Source of the DNA: Corynebacterium kalidii
GTDB lineage: Bacteria; Actinomycetota; Actinomycetes; Mycobacteriales; Mycobacteriaceae
Assembly (NCBI RefSeq): GCF_022869005.1
Contig: NZ_JALIEA010000016.1
Coordinates: forward strand, 42,036 to 106,035
Direction of reading: 5' to 3'
Length of the DNA: 64,000 nucleotides
Below the pieces are notes generated by a model, which searched no databases, had not been told where the DNA came from, and worked only from the letters and a program-made list of their open reading frames with translations. Each line of letters begins with the position of its first letter. Within the stretch, counting starts at the first letter, position 1. This document shows positions 58,217-64,000 of the stretch, one piece after another. A program made the translations under genes and the position numbers.

Positions 58217-58235
58217 CCCGGTGTAGGGGCCTCAC
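58217..58235 (+). repeat. 19-bp direct repeat, copy 2
   Basis: CCCGGTGTAGGGGCCTCAC, matching 58029-58047 at 18 of 19 positions. It suggests a small duplication of the panD 3' end. Confidence 0.6.
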
Positions 58236-58378
58236 GCGGGGGAGGACACCACCCCCGGACGCCTGCCACCGCGAAAATGTGACGGAGATCAATCCACTGC
58301 GGCACCGCCGCACCGAATGCGCCGGTGCGCGGCACATCACCGTATCCTGACCTGCCCGGGACCCTCTCTTTTATGGGC

Positions 58379-58389
58379 CATCTCAGATG
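58379..58389. promoter_or_regulatory. Candidate NsrR operator before nsrR-hmp
   Basis: CATCT-C-AGATG is a perfect dyad about 46 bases before nsrR. A TACCGT -10 box at 58412-58417 puts the start near the nsrR ATG, so the dyad lies around -35 to -45. Core elements resemble NsrR half-sites (AGATG). Autoregulation by NO-sensitive NsrR is inferred. Confidence 0.5.
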
Positions 58390-58424
58390 TACCTTTGCCG
58401 CCGTCGGGGCCTACCGTGGTGTCC

Positions 58425-58925
58425 ATGCACCTCACGAAGTTCACTGACCTGGGGCTCCGGGCGCTGATGATCCTCGGTGACACCGGGGCCGCCGGGGCCA
58501 CCGACCCCGCCCAGCGCCGCACCATCGGTGAGCTCGCGGTCCAAACCGCGGCACCGGCGTCGCACGTGAAGAAGGTCGTCGCCCGGCTTACCGGCGCGGG
58601 GATCCTCGGATCGGTCCGGGGCCGGAGCGGTGGGGTGTACCTGGCCGACGGCGCACGCTCGGTCGACGTGGGCACGCTGCTGCGTGACCTGGAGGGCCGC
58701 CACGAAGTCGTGGACTGCGACGGCGACACCCCCTGCCCACTGGCCCGACGCGACTGCTCACTGCGGCACCTGCTCGCCGACGCCCAGGAGAATTTCTTCT
58801 CGACCTTCGACGGCATCGCACTGGGCGAGCTCATCGACCGCAACGCCGCCGGAGCCCCGACCGGGCCGGTCAGCGTGGGGATGCCCACGACCCCGGCGCC
58901 CCGCACCTACGACACCGACGAGTAA
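58425..58925 (+). CDS. nsrR: NO-sensing Rrf2-family repressor NsrR
   Basis: 166-residue winged-helix regulator with a [4Fe-4S] cluster destroyed by nitric oxide. The start MHLTKFTDLGLRALMIL and GGVYLADGARSVDVGTLLRDLE are typical. Cluster cysteines are at 98, 104 and 111 (C-x5-C-x6-C). It stands 11 bases before hmp, the classic target, so the two form an NO-inducible operon. The start at 58425 is close to the predicted transcription start. Confidence 0.92.
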   Translation: MHLTKFTDLGLRALMILGDTGAAGATDPAQRRTIGELAVQTAAPASHVKKVVARLTGAGILGSVRGRSGGVYLADGARSVDVGTLLRDLEGRHEVVDCDGDTPCPLARRDCSLRHLLADAQENFFSTFDGIALGELIDRNAAGAPTGPVSVGMPTTPAPRTYDTDE

Positions 58926-58936
58926 GGAACCCACCC

Positions 58937-60172
58937 ATGTCCACCACCACGACACTGCTGTCCGACTCCGTCCGCACCCGCCGCCTCACCCCGGAACACG
59001 AGGCGACGGTGGTCGCGACGCTGCCGGTCATCGGCGCGCACATCAACGAGATCACCCCGGTCTTCTACAACCGCATGTTCGACGCGCACCCGGAGCTCAT
59101 CCGCGACACCTTCAACCGTGGCAACCAGCGCTCCGGTGGCCAGCAGAAGGCGTTGGCCGCCTCGGTGGCCACCTTCGCCACCATGCTCGTCGACCCGAAG
59201 GCCCCGGACCCGGTGGCGATGCTGTCCCGGATCGCGCACAAGCACGTCTCCCTCGGGATCACCGCCGACCAGTACCAGATCGTCCACGACCACCTCTTCG
59301 CCGCGATCGTCGAGGTCCTCGGCGAGGCCGTGACCCCGGACGTCGCCGAGGCGTGGGACGAGGTGTACTGGCTCATGGCGGAGGTGCTCATCGACGCCGA
59401 ATCGGGCCTCTACCAGGCGGCGGGTGTCGAACCCGGTGACGTCTTCCGCGACGCCGTCCTGGCGCACCGCCGCGACCTGTCCGACACAGTCACCGAGTTC
59501 ACCTTCACCGCCGACGGGTTCGCCGGTGCCCGCGCCGGCCAGTACGTGTCCCTCGGGGTGGTCCTTGAGGACGGTGCCCGCCAGCTGCGCCAGTACTCGC
59601 TGGTGGACTGGGACACCGACGGATTCACCGTCGCGGTCCAGCGGGACGGGGAGGTGTCGACGGCACTGCTGGACACCCTGGCCGTCGGCGACCGGGTGGA
59701 CGCGACCCTTCCGGCCGGCGACCTGGTGCTCTCCGACTCCGTGCTGGCCGGGGAGACCCCGGTGGTGCTGGTGAGCTCGGGCATCGGGTCCACACCGATG
59801 ACCGGGATGCTGTCGGCGTTGGCCGCCGCCGGCACCGCTCCGACGGTGACGGTGATCCACGCCGACGACACCGAGGACACCTACGCCCAGCGCAAGGTCA
59901 CCGCCGGCTACGTCGCCGCCCTGCGGGACGCCGGCGCCACCGTCCGGGTCGTGGAGCGCTACCGGGAGGCCGGCCCCGCCCAGGGGGTGGTGGACGTGGC
60001 CGACCTCGCCGCGACATCCGTGGTACCCGCCGACGCCGCGTGGTACCTGTGCGGCGGTACCGCGTTCCTGCAGGACATCCGCACGCAGCTGGAGACGGCC
60101 GCGACGACGGTGCGTCCCGCCGCGGTGAACGTGGAGCTCTTCGGACCGAACGACTGGCTGCTGGGGGAGTAG
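58937..60172 (+). CDS. hmp: Flavohemoprotein, nitric oxide dioxygenase
   Basis: Converts NO and oxygen to nitrate using NAD(P)H. The globin domain covers about residues 15-150, with distal Tyr44 (VFYNRMF) and Gln69 and proximal His103 (HKHVSLG). FAD is bound by RQYSLVD and the NAD(P) part has GIGSTPMTGML; the C-terminal motif reads FGPNDW. 411 residues, complete. It is controlled by the adjoining nsrR. Confidence 0.96.
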   Translation: MSTTTTLLSDSVRTRRLTPEHEATVVATLPVIGAHINEITPVFYNRMFDAHPELIRDTFNRGNQRSGGQQKALAASVATFATMLVDPKAPDPVAMLSRIAHKHVSLGITADQYQIVHDHLFAAIVEVLGEAVTPDVAEAWDEVYWLMAEVLIDAESGLYQAAGVEPGDVFRDAVLAHRRDLSDTVTEFTFTADGFAGARAGQYVSLGVVLEDGARQLRQYSLVDWDTDGFTVAVQRDGEVSTALLDTLAVGDRVDATLPAGDLVLSDSVLAGETPVVLVSSGIGSTPMTGMLSALAAAGTAPTVTVIHADDTEDTYAQRKVTAGYVAALRDAGATVRVVERYREAGPAQGVVDVADLAATSVVPADAAWYLCGGTAFLQDIRTQLETAATTVRPAAVNVELFGPNDWLLGE

Positions 60173-60183
60173 CCTGGGACGGT

Positions 60184-60771
60184 ATGACCGATCCCGACAC
60201 CCCGTTGAGCTGGCCCCTGCCGTCCGCAGACATCGTGGGGGACATCGTGGGGGGCACCGGGGACGGGACGGCACTGCGGCTGCGGGCACCGGTCGACAGT
60301 GACCTCCGGGGCCTGGTCACCTCCAGCCGGCACGAGGACTCGCGACGCTTCACCCACCTCGAGGAGGACTACTCCCGGGACGACGCCGCGGCCTTTCTCC
60401 GCACGATGGCCCGCTCACCGGTGGCGATGCTGTGGATCGTCGACGACCCGGACGCGCCGGGCGGGTTCGGCGGAACCCTGGAGGTGCGGCTGGTCAGCAG
60501 GGAGGCCCGGTGCGTGGAGCTCGGGTACACCACCGCACCGCACCTGCGGGGACGCGGCCTGATGACGGCGGTGGTGCGCCTGGTCACCGAGTTCCTCTTC
60601 GACTACCGGGTCCACCGGGTCCAGATCAAGGCGAACCCGGTGAACAGGGCGTCCTGCGCCGTCGCGGTCAACGCCGGGTTCCGGCACGAGGGGACGGCGC
60701 GCGACGCCGAGATGCTGCACGGCCGGTTCAACGACCTCGACACGTTCGCCCGTCTCGCGACGGACGGCTGA
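60184..60771 (+). CDS. RimJ/RimL-type GNAT acetyltransferase
   Basis: 195 residues with a GNAT core: ELGYTTAPHLRGRGLMTAVVRLV (acetyl-CoA loop in the R-G-R-G form) and ANPVNRASCAVAVNAGFRHEG. These features mark the ribosomal-protein-alanine acetyltransferase-like subgroup, which also includes resistance enzymes; substrate unknown. A TAGCCT box (60170-60175), using the hmp stop, lies eight bases before the ATG, so it is probably leaderless. Its 3' end overlaps the convergent MerR-HEAT gene by 44 bases. Confidence 0.85.
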   Translation: MTDPDTPLSWPLPSADIVGDIVGGTGDGTALRLRAPVDSDLRGLVTSSRHEDSRRFTHLEEDYSRDDAAAFLRTMARSPVAMLWIVDDPDAPGGFGGTLEVRLVSREARCVELGYTTAPHLRGRGLMTAVVRLVTEFLFDYRVHRVQIKANPVNRASCAVAVNAGFRHEGTARDAEMLHGRFNDLDTFARLATDG

Positions 60772-61849
60772 GTGCCAGGGCCGTGCGTGCGACGGTGCGG
60801 TCGGGGTCGGCGGTGAAACCTGCGAGTGCCGGCACGGCCGCGGCGACGCTGTCGGCGAGTTCGGCCAGTGCCTGGACCGTCCGCAGGCGTGCTGCGGCGG
60901 ATGCGGCTGATGCGGCTGACACGTGGGACCCGGCGGCGACGAGGTGTGCGACGACCGCCTCCCCGGCCTCCGGGTGCCGTCGGCAGAGTGAGGTGAGCGC
61001 CTCGGCGGCGTCGACGTCGTGGTCGCCGTCGGTGACCAGGGACACCAGCCGGCCGGTGAGGCGGGCGTCCGGCGCCTGGTCCGTCCGGCGGGCGACGGCC
61101 AGGACGGCGCGGGAGCGGACGGTGGGGTCCGGATCGTCGGCGAGGGTCTGCAGCGCGGTCAGTGCAGTCGGATCAGACGGCTCAGCCGGCTCAGCCTGGG
61201 GAGCGGCGGTGGCGTCCCCGGCACCCGCCACGGCGTCGAGCGCCTCGACGATGCGCAGGCGCGTGGGGGCGTCCGCGGAGTCGACCCGGGCCACGAGCGG
61301 AGGGACCACGTCCTCCCCGGCACGTGCCAGCGACCAGCGCAGTGTTCCGGCGGCGTTCGGGTCGCTCTCCGCGAGGTAGGAGGTGACGAGGGCGTCCGTG
61401 GCCAGGCCCGGGACGCTGCGCAGGGCCGCGGCCTGCCGGTCGACGGGGTGGCGTGAGCGCAGGGCGGTGAGCAGGGACGTGACGGCCAGGACGTCGTCCC
61501 AGCTGTCGGGGGCGTTGTCCCCGTGGCCCCGCAGGGAGTCCAGCTGGGCGAGGAGGGCCTGCTCCTCGTCGATGCGCTGCAGGGTCTCGGCCCGTAACCG
61601 GTCGACGACGGCGGCGACACCGGTGGCGCCGCTGGCGTCCGTGGCGTCGAGGGCGGCCCGGACCTCCGCGACGCCCATGCCCAGTGACCGGAGGGACTCG
61701 ACCTTCATGAGCCGCTCCAGGTCGGCACGGGAGTAGTCCCGGTAGCCGCCGCTCGTGCGGTGCGACGGCGTGACCAGGCCGTGCGCGTCGTAGTACCGCA
61801 GCATGCGCACGCTGACGCCGGTACGTCCGGCCACCTCGCCGATGAGCAT
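60728..61849 (-). CDS. MerR-family regulator with C-terminal HEAT repeats
   Basis: 373 residues. The N-terminal MerR DNA-binding domain reads MLIGEVAGRTGVSVRMLRYY.AHGLV with GYRDYSRADLERL, followed by a dimerisation helix to about residue 110. The remaining 260 residues are alanine-rich HEAT-like helical repeats (e.g. ALQTLADDPDPTVRSRAVLAVARR; LRTVQALAELADSVAAAVPALAG). No effector-binding cysteine pattern is seen. The HEAT repeats probably mediate protein contacts. It follows a second HEAT protein gene by ten bases. Confidence 0.85.
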   Translation of the reverse strand: MLIGEVAGRTGVSVRMLRYYDAHGLVTPSHRTSGGYRDYSRADLERLMKVESLRSLGMGVAEVRAALDATDASGATGVAAVVDRLRAETLQRIDEEQALLAQLDSLRGHGDNAPDSWDDVLAVTSLLTALRSRHPVDRQAAALRSVPGLATDALVTSYLAESDPNAAGTLRWSLARAGEDVVPPLVARVDSADAPTRLRIVEALDAVAGAGDATAAPQAEPAEPSDPTALTALQTLADDPDPTVRSRAVLAVARRTDQAPDARLTGRLVSLVTDGDHDVDAAEALTSLCRRHPEAGEAVVAHLVAAGSHVSAASAASAAARLRTVQALAELADSVAAAVPALAGFTADPDRTVARTALALSRPSRDGRTCRGR

Positions 61850-61859
61850 GTCCCCGATC

Positions 61860-62507
61860 CTAGTGGTCCCGGTGCGGGTCCGGCCGTGGGCCGGTGACGG
61901 TGTATTCCGCGGAGTCGAAGCCGTAGTCGGGGTCGTCGAGCAGGACCAGGGTGGTCGCGGCGTGGATCCCGGCGGGGCCTGTGAGTCCTGTGGCTTCTGT
62001 GGCTCCTGTGGCGGAGACGGACTCCAGGGCTGCCCGGCCGGCTTCGCCGAGGTCGAGGTAGGCCCGGCTCAGGCTGCGGCGGAGCTCCCGTGGGCCGCGG
62101 CCGAGTTGGCTGGACAGCCGGGTGGCGAGGCGTCCTGCGTCCCGGTGGGGGACGCATCCGACGGCGGTCCGCCAGGCGGTGCGCGCGACCTCGTCGTCGG
62201 CGTCCCCGACCAGGGCGTCGGTGATGTGCGGGTAGACCGGAACAGGGGCCGCGTCGCCGATCTTCGACAGCGTGTGCAGTGCCTGGGACCGGGCCTGCGG
62301 GACGGTGGAGCGCAGTTCGTCGAGCAGTGCGGGCACGGTGAGCTCCGCAGGGTGCCTGGTGAGGGCCCAGGTCAGCATGTCACGGACGAAGAAGTCCGGT
62401 TCCACGGCGCAGCGGGCGATGAGGTCGCCCACGCCGGAGCCGCGGGTGGTGCCGGCGTCCAGTGCGGCGCGTAGCCGGGTCGACGGGTCAGGGTGTGCGA
62501 GGTTCAT
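61860..62507 (-). CDS. HEAT-repeat protein
   Basis: 215 residues, almost entirely HEAT-like helical pairs: FFVRDMLTWALTRHPAELTVPALLDEL, QARSQALHTLSKIGD, and DDEVARTAWRTAV. It resembles the C-terminal half of the neighbouring MerR-HEAT protein. Start ATG 62507; a GTG at 62522 is also in frame and lies near a TATCAC box (62537-62532), so a leaderless longer form is possible. Around the start are dyads GGTGTCA-N10-TGACACC (62508-62531) and GTGTC-N4-GACAC that may bind the MerR partner. Confidence 0.8.
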   Translation of the reverse strand: MNLAHPDPSTRLRAALDAGTTRGSGVGDLIARCAVEPDFFVRDMLTWALTRHPAELTVPALLDELRSTVPQARSQALHTLSKIGDAAPVPVYPHITDALVGDADDEVARTAWRTAVGCVPHRDAGRLATRLSSQLGRGPRELRRSLSRAYLDLGEAGRAALESVSATGATEATGLTGPAGIHAATTLVLLDDPDYGFDSAEYTVTGPRPDPHRDH

Positions 62508-62531
62508 GGTGTCAGTGGACACCCTGACACC
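62508..62531. promoter_or_regulatory. Dyad between the HEAT gene and the riboswitch operon
   Basis: GGTGTCA (62508-62514) and TGACACC (62525-62531) form a perfect seven-base inverted repeat with a ten-base spacer, lying just downstream of the HEAT-gene -10 box. MerR proteins often bind such dyads at their own promoters. Candidate site of the MerR-HEAT regulator. Confidence 0.4.
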
Positions 62532-62555
62532 GTGATAGGGTCAAGCACACGAAAA

Positions 62556-62571
62556 TAGACAGCTTGGTCTG
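62556..62571. promoter_or_regulatory. McbR-type operator before the orphan riboswitch operon
   Basis: TAGAC-AGCTTG-GTCTG matches the McbR consensus TAGAC-N6-GTCTA at nine of ten fixed positions. It covers the -35 (TAGACA) and spacer of the promoter at 62556-62584, so binding would repress directly. This is the only box of this kind I noticed outside the cys cluster. Confidence 0.72.
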
Positions 62572-62584
62572 TACCTGTTAAGGT
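62556..62584 (+). promoter_or_regulatory. Promoter of the orphan riboswitch operon
   Basis: TAGACA (62556-62561), 17-base spacer, TAAGGT (62579-62584) preceded by CTGT. The predicted start is about 62590-62592, immediately before the first riboswitch stem. Confidence 0.65.
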
Positions 62585-62592
62585 TGTCGGCA

Positions 62593-62739
62593 CGATCAAG
62601 AAGTTCACCCCGTGGTTTCTGCACCAGTGCAGCTTCCGCCCGGTCCCGGACGGAGTGGGTGACTGGCAACCGTGTCGCGTACATCGGTGCCCCCGGACGA
62701 CGATCGGCCCCGCCTTCGGCAGTTGCGCGGGGAAACTGC
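62593..62739 (+). ncRNA. SAM-IV-class (or SAM-I/IV variant) riboswitch
   Basis: A structured leader with the conserved SAM-riboswitch core. P1 pairs CGATC (62593-62597) with GATCG (62702-62706). AAGA follows P1. P2 pairs AGTTCACCC (62602-62610) with GGGTGACT (62657-62664) and encloses CTGCAC/GTGCAG (62619-62632). Then comes the invariant GGCAACC (62665-62671), a P3 ACCGTGT/ACATCGGT, and GGTGC (62686-62690) with CCCCCGGACGACG before P1 closes, close to the SAM-IV consensus as I recall it. Downstream, CCCCGC/GCGGGG (62708-62713/62727-62732) and GCAGTT/AACTGC (62719-62724/62734-62739) interlock as a pseudoknot, eight bases before the ribosome site. Expected effect of bound S-adenosylmethionine: lower expression. 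Confidence 0.72.
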
Positions 62740-62756
62740 GGATCACAAGGAGCATC

Positions 62757-63137
62757 ATGCGTACAACACGCTGCAACCTCTATCTACCAGGCCATACTGT
62801 TCACTACATCCAGGGCAGGAAGCTCGGCGAGTTCCAGATCGAATTTCCGGAACGGTGCAGGAAGGTGACGCTGAACGACCTCGGGGCGGGGTGGTTCGAG
62901 GCTGTCCTCGACGGCGAGACCTACCTCGGATGGAACCACGACCCGGACCGGGTGACCATGTTGGCCCGGCACTCCGTGTTCGGAGAGGTGGTGTACATCC
63001 CGTTCTCCAAGTCCCTTGCCGGCGTCCGGAGGGACGACTACGGCAGGCGGACAGGGAGATACGTACTCTATCCGGCCTGGTGTGGTGATGACGAGGACGC
63101 TGAACGGACCGGATTCCGGAGGTGTGACGAGAAATGA
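62757..63137 (+). CDS. Small orphan protein A, first gene behind the SAM riboswitch
   Basis: 126 residues, no family recognised. The ATG at 62757 is set by AAGGAG (62747-62752) four bases before it; a longer open frame from 62655 would run through the riboswitch. The protein has no signal peptide or membrane helix. A central FEAVLDGETYLGWNHDPD segment resembles LEVTIGDRDRVAWHCDP of the next gene, and both continue with about 25 residues ending in SLAGV/SLLACG, so the two are probably paralogues. Four cysteines (6, 34, 109, 123). It overlaps the next gene by four bases. Regulation by McbR-type box and SAM riboswitch implies a role in methionine or sulfur metabolism. Confidence 0.75.
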   Translation: MRTTRCNLYLPGHTVHYIQGRKLGEFQIEFPERCRKVTLNDLGAGWFEAVLDGETYLGWNHDPDRVTMLARHSVFGEVVYIPFSKSLAGVRRDDYGRRTGRYVLYPAWCGDDEDAERTGFRRCDEK

Positions 63138-63529
63138 CGATCGCCGAGGAACGACGGAAGACATGCGACGGCGACGGTGTGGGCCACGGTCGGAACGGCG
63201 GCGTGCGGTTCCTGCCGATGGGGAGCTTCGACGCCGGGGGTTTTGAGCCGGTGGTCCGGGTGAACGGTGCCGGAAGTTGGGGTGACGATGGGCCCGGCCG
63301 GCTTGAGGTGACTATCGGAGACCGCGACCGTGTCGCCTGGCACTGTGACCCCGCCTACCTCATGATTTTCCTGATGCTGGTACGTACCGAACCCTGCTAC
63401 TTCCACGCGGACACGAGTCTTCTGGCCTGTGGGGACCCGGAGATCCGGCGTTTCCTCAGTATCAGTTTCGACGTCCCGAAACCTTGCCGGAGGTACCCGT
63501 TGGGTCGTGTCCCGGAGGTCGCCGGCTGA
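63134..63529 (+). CDS. Small orphan protein B, paralogue-like partner of A
   Basis: 131 residues, no family recognised. Its ATG lies in the ATGA that ends gene A, so translation is coupled. The first 20 residues are glycine/arginine-rich. The core (RLEVTIGDRDRVAWHCDPAY then a hydrophobic LMIFLMLV stretch and YFHADTSLLACG) parallels protein A. Five cysteines. No transmembrane topology is convincing because the hydrophobic run is only eight residues. No ribosome site other than coupling is seen. Confidence 0.72.
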   Translation: MTIAEERRKTCDGDGVGHGRNGGVRFLPMGSFDAGGFEPVVRVNGAGSWGDDGPGRLEVTIGDRDRVAWHCDPAYLMIFLMLVRTEPCYFHADTSLLACGDPEIRRFLSISFDVPKPCRRYPLGRVPEVAG

Positions 63530-63628
63530 TCCCTGGAGGTGCTGGACAGGCGGCACCACCCGTTGAGCTGTCCGGGAACGGTGTCGGGCTGTTCCTCTGA
63601 CCTGGAGTGGGCTAGTGTTACCGCCCAT

Positions 63629-63925
63629 ATGTGGATCGGAACTCTTGAACTCGATGTCCTGCTCGGCGACGTCCATTCCCTCAAGCAGAAGCGCTCCGTG
63701 GTGCGGCCGGTGATCGCGGAGGTGCAGCGCAGATTCGGTATCTCCGTGGCCGAGGTCGACCACCGTGACCTGCACCGCCGTACCGGTATCGGCGCCTCGG
63801 CGGTCAGCGGGGACCGCGACCATGTCGTGGAGGTCCTCGAATCCGTGGAGCGTCTGGTGGCCTCCCGGCCCGAGATCCAGGTGCTCTCGGCGAAGCTGCG
63901 GTACCTGTCCTCGGAGGACCTGTGA
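63629..63925 (+). CDS. DUF503 (YlxP-like) protein
   Basis: 98-residue conserved bacterial protein, often found near ribosome-biogenesis genes (infB, rbfA). The start MWIGTLELDVLLGDVHSLKQKRSV and the Q.RFGISVAEVD and EVQVLSAKLRYL-like end fit DUF503. A TAGTGT box (63613-63618) lies ten bases before the ATG, indicating its own, probably leaderless, promoter. The molecular role is unknown. Confidence 0.88.
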   Translation: MWIGTLELDVLLGDVHSLKQKRSVVRPVIAEVQRRFGISVAEVDHRDLHRRTGIGASAVSGDRDHVVEVLESVERLVASRPEIQVLSAKLRYLSSEDL

Positions 63926-63960
63926 CCAGGGGCTGACCAGGGTCTGACCAGGGTCTGACC
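63924..63960 (+). repeat. Three tandem TGACCAGGG(T/G)(C)-type repeats
   Basis: About three copies of an 11-12 base unit (CTGACCAGGGT) begin at the DUF503 stop codon. No terminator-like fold is apparent. Confidence 0.65.
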
Positions 63961-64000
63961 ACGCACGGGAAAACACGAACGCGAAAAGTCTGTCGCCGTG

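Noticed and set aside
58278..58293. TGTGA-N6-TCAAT as a GlxR/CRP site before nsrR
   Set aside because: Only one half-site matches the GlxR consensus TGTGA-N6-TCACA well.
58066..58350. 94-codon open frame between panD and nsrR
   Set aside because: No ribosome site, Arg/Pro/Thr-biased composition, and it spans one copy of the direct repeat.
62655..62756. Longer start for orphan protein A
   Set aside because: The extension is the riboswitch itself, and the only ribosome site precedes the ATG at 62757.

Overview
The window is a 64 kb chromosomal segment of a high-G+C Corynebacterium. Four blocks point to this: the fpr2-cysIXHDNYZ sulfate-assimilation cluster with operators of the McbR form (TAGAC-N6-GTCTA); pta-ackA next to pknG/glnH/glnX; a def, GNAT, xthA block facing a DUF3263, VirR-like, glutamate-cysteine-ligase-like block, in the order known from Mycobacterium Rv0427c-Rv0433; and ppa...dacB-tilS-hpt-ftsH-folEPBK-panCD, in the actinobacterial order. 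Many start codons lie 6-10 bases after a TANNNT -10 box, which suggests many leaderless transcripts. I see no rRNA, tRNA, CRISPR array, insertion sequence or prophage.

Layout. 1-1.7 kb: 3' part of trhO and an ElaA-like acetyltransferase. 1.7-15.2 kb: divergent fpr2 and cysI-cysX, a heterodimeric ABC exporter pair inserted in the cluster, then cysH-D-N-Y-Z as one overlapping operon. Together these take up sulfate, activate it to APS, reduce it to sulfite and sulfide, and supply siroheme and electrons. 15.4-18.0 kb: pta-ackA, acetate/acetyl-CoA interconversion. 18.2-24.6 kb: a DUF559-like gene, then pknG-glnH-glnX on the minus strand, the amino-acid-sensing switch for 2-oxoglutarate metabolism. 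24.7-28.4 kb: an ABC-2 pair, a Bcr/CflA-type exporter and a convergent MarR gene. 28.5-36.4 kb: cls, xthA, GNAT, def and an MHS transporter on the minus strand, facing DUF3263, LytR_C and GCS2 genes.

36.8-45.1 kb: a stand-alone LeuA-dimer-like protein, an M20 peptidase, groEL behind a CIRCE element, ppk2, MarR, rhodanese, and a 655-residue orphan. 45.1-58.0 kb: ppa, an SRPBCC protein, then dacB, tilS, hpt, ftsH, the folate genes, three actinobacterial conserved genes, and panC-panD. 58.4-62.5 kb: nsrR-hmp nitric-oxide defence, a GNAT, and a HEAT / MerR-HEAT pair. 62.5-64 kb: a promoter overlapped by an McbR-type box, an apparent SAM-IV-class riboswitch starting at the predicted transcription start, then two small overlapping orphan genes and a DUF503 gene.

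The main points for a second look are: the doubly controlled orphan operon at 62.55-63.53 kb, which suggests an undescribed member of the methionine/sulfur regulon; the ABC exporter whose two subunits have lost exactly complementary ATP-site elements; and the approximately 285-residue triplicated N-terminal extension on sulfite reductase CysI.
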